Below are positions 10,601 to 17,340 of a stretch of 64,000 nucleotides of DNA, piece by piece. The stretch spans positions 62,001 to 126,000 of the forward strand of contig NZ_JAMJEZ010000004.1 in assembly GCF_023544715.1 (NCBI RefSeq). The letters are read 5' to 3'. The translations under genes were made by a program, and so were the position numbers. This DNA is from Pseudomonas eutrophicaquae. GTDB lineage: Bacteria > Pseudomonadota > Gammaproteobacteria > Pseudomonadales > Pseudomonadaceae. Position 1 is the first letter of the stretch; the number at the start of each line of letters is the position of its first letter. Below the pieces are notes generated by a model. The model was not told where the DNA came from. It made no database searches and saw nothing but the letters and a program-made list of their open reading frames with translations.

Positions 10601-11186
10601 CGACATCGGCCAGTAGCGCGCGCCACAGCGCCGGCTGCCAGCGCAGCGCCTCGTCGAGCGGCCGCACCTGCCCGCGGGCATCTTGTAGCTGATCGCGGCC
10701 CGCGGACCAGTCGGCCAGCCAGTCGGCGCGGTACACCTGGTACTGATCGAACAGGTCAGCGAGCCGTTCGGCCAGCTGGTGGCGCTTGCGCAGGTCGTGG
10801 TCGCCATCAAGAAAATGCTGCAGCGGTGCGAAGGCGTCGTCGGCCAGCAGATCCGGCAGCAGGCGCAGCAGGCGCCAGGTCAGCGGCGCCTTGTCCAGCG
10901 GCGACTCGCGGGGAATGCTGTCGCTGCCGAGTACCGTGCGGTAGCTCTGCCAGAGAAAGCGTGCCGGCAGCTCGACCTGCACGGCGGCGGCGATCCCCAA
11001 GCCCTGCTGCCCGGCCAGCGCCAGCTTCAGCCACTGGGCGATGCCGTTGCTCTGCACCAGCATCACGTCGTTTTCCAGCGGCGCCAGCGGATGGCGGCGC
11101 ATCCACTCCACCGCCAGTTCGCGCAGCGTCTCCAGGCGATTGCCGTGGATCACCATCAGACCCGGCGTCAGTTCGTTGTCCTGCAT
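7641..11186 (-). CDS. recC: Exodeoxyribonuclease V gamma subunit RecC
   Basis: 1181-residue RecC, the scaffold subunit that splits the duplex and reads Chi in RecBCD. The N-terminus GLMVIHGNRLETLRELAVEW and internal segments such as MHDGEYPR and LQGFLRDPVKFFFTRRLG are typical of the family. Being a pseudo-helicase, it shows no intact helicase motifs. The ATG at 11184-11186 has GGGAG about seven bases upstream on the minus strand. It is the first gene of the recC-recB-recD operon, each joined to the next by a 4-base stop/start overlap. Confidence 0.96.
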   Translation of the reverse strand: MQDNELTPGLMVIHGNRLETLRELAVEWMRRHPLAPLENDVMLVQSNGIAQWLKLALAGQQGLGIAAAVQVELPARFLWQSYRTVLGSDSIPRESPLDKAPLTWRLLRLLPDLLADDAFAPLQHFLDGDHDLRKRHQLAERLADLFDQYQVYRADWLADWSAGRDQLQDARGQVRPLDEALRWQPALWRALLADVGRDQAAESRAGVHPRFLEALRGAEQRPHGLPRRVIVFGISSLPAQAVEALAAMARFSQVLLCVHNPCRHHWGDIVPDQDLLRHQYRRQQRKGGRLPSLSADALHQHAHPLLAAWGKQGRDYINLLDQHDDPEHYRERFAAIGQRIDLFDEDEAPGHLLGQLQSDILELRSLEETRTQWPAVDPACDHSLRFHIAHSAQREVEILHDQLLEAFATDPALRPRDIIVMVPDVNTYAPHIQAVFGQYAQEDWRYIPFTLSDQGQRGCEPLLIALEHLLKLPESRLSVSEVLDLLDVPALRARFGIDERELPTLQRWIEGAGIRWGLDAERRAALGLPGDLEQNTWRFGLRRMLLGYAVGQGAAWGEIEPFDEIGGLDAVLIGPLVRLLDALDALYARLAQPAPPAAWGEILRELLAGFFSAGEARDELLLGQLQEALDDWLALCEGVNLEEALPLNVVREAWLGALDQGRLSQRFLAGAVNFCTLMPMRAIPFRMVCLLGMHDGEYPRSVTTLDFDLMAGDYRPGDRSRREDDRYLLLEALLAARKRLYISWVGRSVRDNSERPASVLIGQLRDHLASGWQLVETDPACQPDPLDKTPPLLKALTTVHPLQPFGRAYFMGEHFMDKQPALFSYAREWATLHEAPLDSPAAAADAPLPPLQEALALTPESLQGFLRDPVKFFFTRRLGVHLDEDARAQLDEEPFGLDGLERHQLRQELLEAACLALDESGAQVEQALQAAAARLARSGRLPLAGFGERLGAHLRQPLSAQLQRLQALSAQWPQRLDSPRPLHWSQRVSLGADQGTVELTLDGWLGQLRRNPADALARIELQAGALRHGKDWKWHRLLRPWVLHVLACTCGESLTTLLVGEDVSVQIAALKPEAAKQVLKSWLESYAAGLNAPLPVALKSACAWLGALGKGEDKAASAAGKAYDGDEHQGGGERYESASLRRQYPDFAALSADGDFAEWSQTLYQPLIAAPITILEEQECP

Positions 11187-11270
11187 GTCCTGCTCCCTCA
11201 ACCGACAGAGGCAGGCATTGTGCCACCGGGCCACGACAAAACGTGTCGCGACCCGGCAAACCACGGTGCG

Positions 11271-12014
11271 TCAGCCCGACGTGTTGCCGTATCGGGCGAG
11301 GATGCCCGCCACGCGCTGTGGCTGACAGTTCAGATAGGCCGAGGATTGCAGCCAGCGCTGGTCGGGGTACCAGGAGAACATGAACTGCCCGCCCTTGAGG
11401 CTATCGACCACCCGACGCGCGACTTCCGGGCGCACCGCCGGACAACCCTGGCTGCGGCCGATGCGCCCGTGACGGCTGATCCAGGCCGGATCGACGTAGT
11501 CAGCCGCATGAATGACGATGGCCCGCTGGCGGGCGCGGTCGTTGATGCCGGGCTCAAGGCCGTCCATGCGCAGTGAGTAGCCGTGCTGGCCGTGATAGCT
11601 CTCGGCAGTGCGGAACAGGCCAATGCTCGACTGGTGACTGCCCTCGGTATTGGAGAAGCGCGTGGCGTGCTTATCGCCGGACTGTTTGCCGTGCGCCACC
11701 AGCTCCTGCAGCAAAAGGCGCTGGCTGGCCAGATCGAAGATCCACAGGCGGCGCTCGGTCGAGGGGCGCGAATAGTCGATCACGGCCAGACGCTCGGCCG
11801 GATCAGCGCCGTTGTTGATCGCGCAGCGCATGGCGGCCAGTGCATGGCGCAGGACCCGGCGATCCAGATCTGGCGCCGCACGGGCCAGGCGTGTGAAGGT
11901 GGGATCGAGGGTGGCGGGGATACGGGGGCGCTCGGCGGCGTGGTTCAGGGCAGGCGCAAGCAAGGTGCACAGGCCGGCGGTCAGCGCAAGCATGCGCAGC
12001 AGGCGTCGGGTCAT
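11271..12014 (-). CDS. Murein L,D-transpeptidase catalytic domain protein (YkuD_2 / PF13645 type)
   Basis: 247 residues with an N-terminal signal peptide (about 1-26, ending near NHAA). The catalytic domain has the AHGKQSGD segment (about 108-114), H169 in IVIHAADYV and the nucleophile C191 in RSQGCPAV. This is the short, PF13645-like branch of L,D-transpeptidases, expected to act on periplasmic peptidoglycan peptides; the exact reaction is not known from sequence. The ATG at 12014 is chosen because it precedes the signal peptide directly. It is divergent from a second, unrelated L,D-transpeptidase gene, suggesting a shared wall-remodelling locus. Confidence 0.85.
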   Translation of the reverse strand: MTRRLLRMLALTAGLCTLLAPALNHAAERPRIPATLDPTFTRLARAAPDLDRRVLRHALAAMRCAINNGADPAERLAVIDYSRPSTERRLWIFDLASQRLLLQELVAHGKQSGDKHATRFSNTEGSHQSSIGLFRTAESYHGQHGYSLRMDGLEPGINDRARQRAIVIHAADYVDPAWISRHGRIGRSQGCPAVRPEVARRVVDSLKGGQFMFSWYPDQRWLQSSAYLNCQPQRVAGILARYGNTSG

Positions 12015-12194
12015 GGCTGGGCGGTCCTCGGTGATCGGCAGAGCGGCGGCGGCCATGGCGCGGCGACGCTGCTGCGGCGGGGCATCCTGTCGTTAAGGCG
12101 TCGTCCCGGACAGTCTACGGCGCGGCAGACAAGACATGCTCGCGACGCAAAGTTCGGGCATTCTACTCAGCGAAATGCCTGTGGAGTGGTGCGT

Positions 12195-13802
12195 TTGTCC
12201 GAAAAATACCTCCCCTGGCTGGCCAGCCTGCTGCTGATCAGCCATCTGCATAGCGCCCATGCAGCGCCGGATCCGGCCACGCTGGGGGATCTGCTCAAGC
12301 AGCCGAGTACCGAACTGGCGGCGACCTGCCAGCCCTTGCCCCTGCGCCTGGACGAGGCGCTGCACCAGACGCTGCGCGGCTTCTACCAGGCGGCTGGCGA
12401 GCAACCGCAGTGGACGCCGGCGCGTCTGCAGGCGTTGCACACAGAGCTTGCGGCACTGGCCGATGATGGCCTGGAGCCCCGCGAATATGCCCTGGATCTA
12501 CTGCGCGAGGCGCCGGCGCAAACCGCCCGTTCCTGCCAGGAGCTGCTGACCAGCAGTGCTTACCTGCGCGCTCTGCAGCATCTGGCCCAGGGACGACTGG
12601 ACCCGCAGCAGAGCGAGCCACTCTGGCACGCACCCAGCGTGACCGTACCCAAGCGCGCGCTCCCCGATCCGGCGCACGCCCTGGCCGGGCTGGAAGATCT
12701 GCCCGCCACCTTCACCCAGGCGCGCCCGGCCGCGCCGCAGTACCAGGCGCTGCGCGCGGCCTATGCGGCCGTCCGCCAGCAGCCGCTGGCCCAGTGGGAG
12801 CCGCTGGAACAAGGACCGCTACTGCGGCCGGGGCGGCACGACCCACGGGTACCGGCCCTCGCCCAGCGCCTGCAAGCCGGCGGCTATCTGGCCGAGCGCG
12901 ATCCCCTTGAAGAGGAGACGCTGTATAGCAGCGCACTGGTCGAGGCATTGAAGGCGTTTCAGCGGGCGCATCACGTGCAGGATGATGGGGTGCTGGGCCC
13001 AGCGACCCTGCGCGAGCTGAACGTCTCGCCGCTGCAGCGCCGCGATCAGCTGCGCGTCAATCTGGAGCGCTGGCGCTGGCTGGCCCGCGAGCTGGAGCCG
13101 GATCTGCTGCTGGTCGATATCGCCGGCGCCCAGCTGCAGCTGTACCGGGAGGGGCGCCTGCTCTGGCAGGCGCGCAGCCAGGTCGGTCGGGCGGAGCGCC
13201 CGACACCGCCGCTCAAATCGCGGTTGAGTCACCTGACCCTCAACCCGACCTGGACCGTGCCACCGACCATTTTCACCAAGGACAAGCTGCCGCAAATCCG
13301 TAACGATCCGGGGTATCTCACCCGCAACCATATGCAGGTGCTGGATTACGCCGGCAATCGTCTCGACCCGCAGCAGATCGACTGGTCACGCCCCGGGCCG
13401 ATCCTGCTGCGCCAGACGGCCGGCAGCCATAACCCGCTGGGGCGGGTGGCGATCCGCTTCGCCAATCCGTTTTCGGTCTATCTGCACGACACGCCGAGCC
13501 AGGCGCTGTTCGACAAGCTGCCACGGGTCTTCAGCTCCGGCTGTGTGCGGGTCGAGCGAGCGGCGCAGTTGACCGATCTGCTGCTGGACAGCAGCAGCGC
13601 CGCACAGCGGCAACGCATCGCCCAGTGGCAGGACAGTGGCGAGACCCGCAACGTCAATCTGCCGCGCGCCCTGCCGATCCTGATGGCCTACTGGACCGCG
13701 AGCGTCGAGGACGATGCCCTGCATTTTCGCCCTGACCTCTACCACGCGGACGAGCGCCTGCGCGTGGCACTGGATCGCGCCATTCATCAGGGTCTACGCT
13801 GA
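12195..13802 (+). CDS. Murein L,D-transpeptidase of the YcbB/LdtD type
   Basis: About 535 residues, exported by a signal peptide ending in HSAHAAPD. It has an N-terminal scaffold domain, a peptidoglycan-binding module (LKAFQRAHHVQDDGVLGPATLRELN) and a C-terminal YkuD domain with HDTP and SSGCVRVE; C450 is the nucleophile. YcbB-type enzymes make 3-3 cross-links between stem peptides and are relatively large, as here. The start is uncertain. TTG at 12195 has TGGAG eight bases upstream and gives the most compact signal peptide; GTG at 12186 or 12189 are alternatives. Longer upstream extensions run antisense into the neighbouring gene and are rejected. Confidence 0.88.
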   Translation: MSEKYLPWLASLLLISHLHSAHAAPDPATLGDLLKQPSTELAATCQPLPLRLDEALHQTLRGFYQAAGEQPQWTPARLQALHTELAALADDGLEPREYALDLLREAPAQTARSCQELLTSSAYLRALQHLAQGRLDPQQSEPLWHAPSVTVPKRALPDPAHALAGLEDLPATFTQARPAAPQYQALRAAYAAVRQQPLAQWEPLEQGPLLRPGRHDPRVPALAQRLQAGGYLAERDPLEEETLYSSALVEALKAFQRAHHVQDDGVLGPATLRELNVSPLQRRDQLRVNLERWRWLARELEPDLLLVDIAGAQLQLYREGRLLWQARSQVGRAERPTPPLKSRLSHLTLNPTWTVPPTIFTKDKLPQIRNDPGYLTRNHMQVLDYAGNRLDPQQIDWSRPGPILLRQTAGSHNPLGRVAIRFANPFSVYLHDTPSQALFDKLPRVFSSGCVRVERAAQLTDLLLDSSSAAQRQRIAQWQDSGETRNVNLPRALPILMAYWTASVEDDALHFRPDLYHADERLRVALDRAIHQGLR

Positions 13803-13867
13803 ACGGCAGAACCGGGGAGCCGGATGACCGAGCGCCCGGCAGGCTTGTACACAGAGAGGTGGATGGT

Positions 13868-14428
13868 ATGGATCAGCCGGTGACGGGTGAGCGTTTTTGC
13901 CTGTATGACGGCCCTGAGCTGGACGCCGTGCTGGCCGGCATGGCCCGGCAGATCGCGGCCCGCTATGCCGATAGGCGCTCTGTGGTGCTGGTCGGCATTC
14001 TGCGCCGCGGCCTGCCGCTGGCCCAGCGTCTGCAAGTGCATCTGAAGGCGCTGGGCGTCCCAGACTGGCCCTGCTACCCGCTGCAGCTCAAACGCTACAG
14101 CGACGATCTGCGCCTGCTGCACCCCGAAACGGCCCTCACTGAAAATCCGGAAATCGCCGCACTCGATCTGGCTAACACCACCCTCTTACTGGTCGATGAT
14201 GTGCTCTATCAGGGGCATTCGCTGCTGCGCGCCTGCGCCTGGCTGGCGAGTATCGGCGCGCGGGAGATCCGCCCGGTCGTGCTGGTCGACCGGCAAGTGC
14301 ATCGCCAGCCGGTACAGGCGGATGTGGTCGGTCTGTCTCTGCAGGTGGCCAGCGGTGACGTGATCGAGTGCCATGTCCCGCCCTACGAGGCGCAATGGGG
14401 CATCGAGCTGCTGCGCCCCGCACGCTGA
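13868..14428 (+). CDS. PyrR-like type I phosphoribosyltransferase
   Basis: 186 residues with a PRPP-binding loop LLLVDDVLYQGHS (109-118 core), an upstream LVGILRRGLPLAQRL segment and LVDRQVHRQPVQADVVG. These match the layout of PyrR-type uracil phosphoribosyltransferase/regulators, in which the loop is usually VDDVLYTGRT. The ATG at 13868 has AGAGG eight bases upstream; a GTG three codons earlier is less likely. It is not next to pyrB or pyrC, where Pseudomonas pyrR normally sits. It may therefore be a paralogue with another substrate or an RNA-binding role that cannot be judged here. It follows the L,D-transpeptidase by 65 bases. Confidence 0.75.
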   Translation: MDQPVTGERFCLYDGPELDAVLAGMARQIAARYADRRSVVLVGILRRGLPLAQRLQVHLKALGVPDWPCYPLQLKRYSDDLRLLHPETALTENPEIAALDLANTTLLLVDDVLYQGHSLLRACAWLASIGAREIRPVVLVDRQVHRQPVQADVVGLSLQVASGDVIECHVPPYEAQWGIELLRPAR

Positions 14429-14436
14429 GCGGCGCC

Positions 14437-14464
14437 TGCACAATCTGGCGCCAGACCGTATAAT
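14437..14464 (+). promoter_or_regulatory. Candidate promoter of the glycine riboswitch transcript
   Basis: TATAAT at 14459-14464 with TGCACA at 14437-14442 (16-base spacing, weak -35). Transcription would begin near 14471, just before the first aptamer at about 14478. This placement supports the assignment. Confidence 0.6.
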
Positions 14465-14477
14465 CCGGCCACTTTGC

Positions 14478-14668
14478 AGGAGAGCGAGTCGGCTGGTCAT
14501 CCCAGCCGCTCCGCCGAAGGCGCAAACTCCCATAATCGCTCAGGCCCATGAACTGCAAGGCACCGATTACGCCAACTGGAGAGCGGCTGCCCCGAGCAGC
14601 CCACCGAAGGGGCAAAGCGGCCCAGCAGCCGTGAAAACTCTCAGGTACCGAGGACAGAGGGAGAGGCG
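14478..14668 (+). promoter_or_regulatory. Tandem glycine riboswitch
   Basis: Two successive aptamers are visible. Aptamer I spans about 14478-14573, opening with GGAGAGCGA and containing GCCGAAGGCGCAAACTC. Aptamer II spans about 14577-14668, opening with GGAGAGCGG and containing CACCGAAGGGGCAA, then AAACTCTCAGGTACCGAGGA and CAGAGGG. These are the conserved glycine-riboswitch strings (GGAGAG, CCGAAGG-GCAA, AAACTCTCAGG, GGACAGAG). It controls the PF03458 gene starting at 14692. The segment AGGGAGA (14658-14664) is complementary to TCTCCCT (14685-14691), which lies between the ribosome site and the start codon, a possible expression platform. Confidence 0.93.
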
Positions 14669-14691
14669 ATCCACACACGAGGAGTCTCCCT

Positions 14692-15309
14692 GTGCTCACC
14701 TATATCTACATCATCGCCATCACGGCGGAGGCCATGTCCGGCGCGCTGGCCGCCGGGCGGCGCAACATGGACATGTTTGGCGTCGGGCTGATCGCCTTCA
14801 TCACCGCCCTGGGCGGCGGCACTGTGCGCGATATGCTGCTCGGCAACTACCCGGTCGGCTGGACCCAGCACCCGCCTTATATCTACCTGACCATCGGTGC
14901 CGGCCTGTTCACCATGCTGGTGGCGCGCTTCATGCACCATCTGCACAAGATCTTCCTGGTGCTCGATGCCATGGGCCTGATTGCCTTCACGGTGATCGGC
15001 TGCAACGTGGCGCTGGCGCTGGAGTACTCGACCCCGGTGGTGATCATGGCCGGGATGATCACCGGCATCTTCGGCGGCATTCTGCGCGACATTCTCTGCC
15101 AGCGCGTGCCGGTGGTGCTGCGCCATGAGCTGTATGCCAGCGTGTCGATGCTGGTGGCGATGCTCTACCTGCTGATGGAAAAGCTCGGCATCAACCATGA
15201 CCTCAACCTGCTGGCGGCCTTCAGCTTTGGTCTGGCGCTGCGCCTGGCCGCGATTCGCTGGTCGTGGTCGCTGCCGGTGTTCTCCTACCAGCCGGGACGC
15301 TGGGACTGA
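14692..15309 (+). CDS. TRIC/UPF0126-family membrane protein, putative glycine transporter (PF03458)
   Basis: 205-residue inner-membrane protein with two internal repeats, each with the family signature: ALGGGTVRDMLLG in the first half and GIFGGILRDILCQ in the second. Six to seven hydrophobic segments are apparent. The family (YadS/YicG, PF03458) is repeatedly found behind glycine riboswitches and is named a glycine transporter on that basis. The start is GTG at 14692, with GAGGAG seven bases upstream. The direction of transport (export to relieve glycine excess, or uptake) is inference; an ON-switch favouring export would fit a detoxifying role. Confidence 0.88.
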   Translation: MLTYIYIIAITAEAMSGALAAGRRNMDMFGVGLIAFITALGGGTVRDMLLGNYPVGWTQHPPYIYLTIGAGLFTMLVARFMHHLHKIFLVLDAMGLIAFTVIGCNVALALEYSTPVVIMAGMITGIFGGILRDILCQRVPVVLRHELYASVSMLVAMLYLLMEKLGINHDLNLLAAFSFGLALRLAAIRWSWSLPVFSYQPGRWD

Positions 15310-15315
15310 CGCGGC

Positions 15316-15978
15316 TCAGCGGGCCCGGGCGGCGGCGAGGATTTCCAGCACCCGGGCATCGCTGACTTGGGAGAAATCCCCGTACCACTCGCCGATTGAC
15401 GACAAACAGGCCGGAATCTGCAGGCAGACGATTTGATCGACCAGTGGCTGCAGGCGATCCAGCGCTTCCTGCGAGGCGACCGGTACCACCAGCACAATAC
15501 TCGCCGGCTGCTGACGCCGTACCGCCAGCAGTGCCGCGTGCATCGTGGCGCCGGTGGCCAGCCCATCATCGACCAGCAGCACCTGTTGCCCTTGCAGCCA
15601 AAGCGCTGGCTGCTGATCTCGGTACAGCTGCTCGCGGCGCTCCAGCTCCCGCTGTTCACGCGCCAGCACCGCGGCCTGCTGCGCGGGCGTGACGCCCATC
15701 GCACGCACCAGCGCCTCGTCGAGCACCTGCACGCCTCCGGCGGCAATCGCGCCCATGGCGTATTCCTCGTGACCGGGCAGGCCGAGCTTGCGCACCACCA
15801 GCACATCCAAGGGCAGCTGCAAGCGCCGGGCAATTGCCCAGGCGACCGGTACGCCACCGCGCGGCAGGGCCAGCACCTGCACATTGGCGCGGCCCTGCCA
15901 GTCGCTCAACTGCTCGGCCAGAGACGCTCCGGCCGCCTCGCGATCGGCCAGCCGCGTCGCTGAAGAGGCGTGTCGCAT
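15316..15978 (-). CDS. Predicted phosphoribosyltransferase (COG1926 type), ANR-box neighbour
   Basis: 220 residues with the type I PRPP loop VLLVDDGLATGAT (VDDGLATGAT at 136-145) and the N-terminal LALPRGGVPVAWAIARRL and RKLGLPGHEEYAMGAIA stretches characteristic of COG1926 proteins. The biological substrate of this family is unknown. The ATG at 15976-15978 has AGGGAG six bases upstream; a GTG five codons earlier is rejected because that ribosome site would lie inside it. It is divergent from a zinc-ribbon gene, with a perfect ANR/FNR box between them, implying induction at low oxygen. Confidence 0.88.
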   Translation of the reverse strand: MRHASSATRLADREAAGASLAEQLSDWQGRANVQVLALPRGGVPVAWAIARRLQLPLDVLVVRKLGLPGHEEYAMGAIAAGGVQVLDEALVRAMGVTPAQQAAVLAREQRELERREQLYRDQQPALWLQGQQVLLVDDGLATGATMHAALLAVRRQQPASIVLVVPVASQEALDRLQPLVDQIVCLQIPACLSSIGEWYGDFSQVSDARVLEILAAARAR

Positions 15979-16059
15979 GATGATCTCCCTCACTCAGGCC
16001 CGCGAGGTGCTCCCGCGGGTCATTGCCTGTGAGCATGTCGCGTAGAGAATGGCGGCGAC

Positions 16060-16073
16060 TTGATCGACATCAA
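16060..16073. promoter_or_regulatory. ANR/FNR box TTGATCGACATCAA
   Basis: A perfect match to the FNR/ANR consensus TTGAT-N4-ATCAA in the 180-base region between two divergent genes. A class II position (-41.5) would put the rightward start near 16108, with a weak -10 around 16095-16100. It would put the leftward start near 16025, with CATGCT on the minus strand as -10. It could therefore activate both genes when oxygen is low. Confidence 0.85.
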
Positions 16074-16158
16074 GGGCGGGCTGCGGCCAGGGGCAAGGAT
16101 GGAGGTGACAGCCCATGGCGGGCTGAGCCGTTATTTTGGCGACCCCGAGGAGACGATC

Positions 16159-16641
16159 ATGGAACACACAAAAGATCACAAACTGCTGCACGGCACGCCC
16201 CATGACCCTTATCTGGACAGTCAGCGTCCGGCAGGCGCTGCGCAGTGCCCGCACTGTACGGCGGTCTACCACGGCGGCCACTGGCACTGGCCGGATGCGG
16301 ACACGGCGGCCGCATTGCCTGCACACACCTGCCCGGCCTGTCGCCGGATCGCTGATGGCGCAGAGGCCGGCCGGCTGGTGCTCAGTGGCGGCTTTGTTAG
16401 CGCGCACCGCAGCGAAATCATCAGCCTGCTGCAGCACACCGAAGCCCGCGAGAAAAGTGAACATCCGCTGGAGCGCTTGATCGCGCTGCGTGACGAAGGT
16501 GAGACGCTGATCGTGACCACCACCGGTACGCACCTGGCCAATCGCATGGGCCACGCCCTGGAGGCCGCATGGGATGGCACCTGCACCTACCGCTATAACG
16601 ACAGCGAGGTGTATCTGGACGTCACCTGGCAACGCAACTGA
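16159..16641 (+). CDS. Zinc-ribbon protein of unknown function (BCAM0308-like)
   Basis: 160 residues. Two cysteine pairs, C30-P-H-C33 and C58-P-A-C61, form a probable zinc ribbon near the N-terminus. The rest is a compact alpha/beta region with HPLERLIALRDEGETLIVTTTGTHLANRMG. It resembles the BCAM0308-type family, which I recall from a low-oxygen-activated locus of Burkholderia; that recall is not verified here. The ATG at 16159 has GAGGAG six bases upstream. No enzymatic motif is recognised. Placement behind an ANR box and divergent from a COG1926 phosphoribosyltransferase suggests a role in hypoxia or dormancy. Confidence 0.75.
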   Translation: MEHTKDHKLLHGTPHDPYLDSQRPAGAAQCPHCTAVYHGGHWHWPDADTAAALPAHTCPACRRIADGAEAGRLVLSGGFVSAHRSEIISLLQHTEAREKSEHPLERLIALRDEGETLIVTTTGTHLANRMGHALEAAWDGTCTYRYNDSEVYLDVTWQRN

Positions 16642-16659
16642 TCGCGGCGCTGGCCAGTC

Positions 16660-17178
16660 TCAGGGATTGCTGGCCAGCTGCCCTGCCGCCAGTACCCGGC
16701 GCGCGCCCAGGTAGGCGCGCTGCCAATACTGGCTGTCCAGCCGCTCAAGGCGCACGGTGCCGCCAGCGCGCGGGGCATGCACAAAGCGGCCATCGCCGAC
16801 GTAGATGCCCGCGTGGCTGACCGCACGCCCACCAGCGGTGGCAAAGAACAGCAGATCCCCGGAGCGCAGCTGGGTACGTGCCACTGGTGGCACCGGCAGC
16901 GCATTCATCTCGCGGGTCGTGCGGGGCAACTGCAGGTCAGCGGCATTGCGATACACATAGCCGATCAGCCCACTGCAATCAAAACCACTGTCGGGCGTGT
17001 TTCCGCCCCAGCGATAGGGTGTGCCCACCAGACCGATGGCATGCATCAGGACATTTTCGGCGACGCCGGAAGAAGGCAGCGCCCGCACAGCTTGCGGGGC
17101 TTGCGGCGGCGCCTTTGAGGCGCAGGCACCCAACAGCAGCAGGCAGGCAATCAGGCAAAGGCGAACGGGCAGGCGCAT
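16660..17178 (-). CDS. NlpC/P60-family lipoprotein (C40 peptidase, Spr/MepS-like)
   Basis: 172 residues. The signal peptide ends in a lipobox LLGAC (lipidated Cys19), so the protein is anchored in a membrane facing the periplasm. The NlpC/P60 domain contains GTPYRWGGN, GFDCSGLIGY with the nucleophile C68, and SHAGIYVGDGRFVHAP with the catalytic His. This family cuts peptidoglycan peptide cross-links; in the MepS branch it allows wall growth. The ATG at 17178 is chosen for its compact signal peptide, although no strong ribosome site is seen. It lies downstream of a second copy of the same family. Confidence 0.9.
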   Translation of the reverse strand: MRLPVRLCLIACLLLLGACASKAPPQAPQAVRALPSSGVAENVLMHAIGLVGTPYRWGGNTPDSGFDCSGLIGYVYRNAADLQLPRTTREMNALPVPPVARTQLRSGDLLFFATAGGRAVSHAGIYVGDGRFVHAPRAGGTVRLERLDSQYWQRAYLGARRVLAAGQLASNP

Positions 17179-17283
17179 CAGCTGTGGACTCGGACACAAA
17201 ATCAGTCGCTACTTTGCCGCGCGGCCTGGCCGACCGCAAGCCCACGCCAGAGCGACAAGACCATCTGGCCCTGCCCAGATGCA

Positions 17284-17317
17284 CAAAGCCCATCACCGCG
17301 AACGGGGATGGGCTTTG
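17284..17317. terminator. Hairpin between the two NlpC/P60 genes
   Basis: Perfect 11-base-pair stem: CAAAGCCCATC (17284-17294) with GATGGGCTTTG (17307-17317). It lies 23 bases past the stop of the upstream NlpC/P60 gene on the minus strand. The T-run is short, so termination may be partial. It suggests that the two lipoprotein genes are at least partly separate units. Confidence 0.6.
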
Positions 17318-17340
17318 AGGGTCAGCGGATGCGCGAAGGC

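Noticed and set aside
11583-12185. Long upstream extension of the YcbB-type L,D-transpeptidase
   Set aside because: Runs antisense through the neighbouring L,D-transpeptidase gene; the signal peptide lies further downstream.
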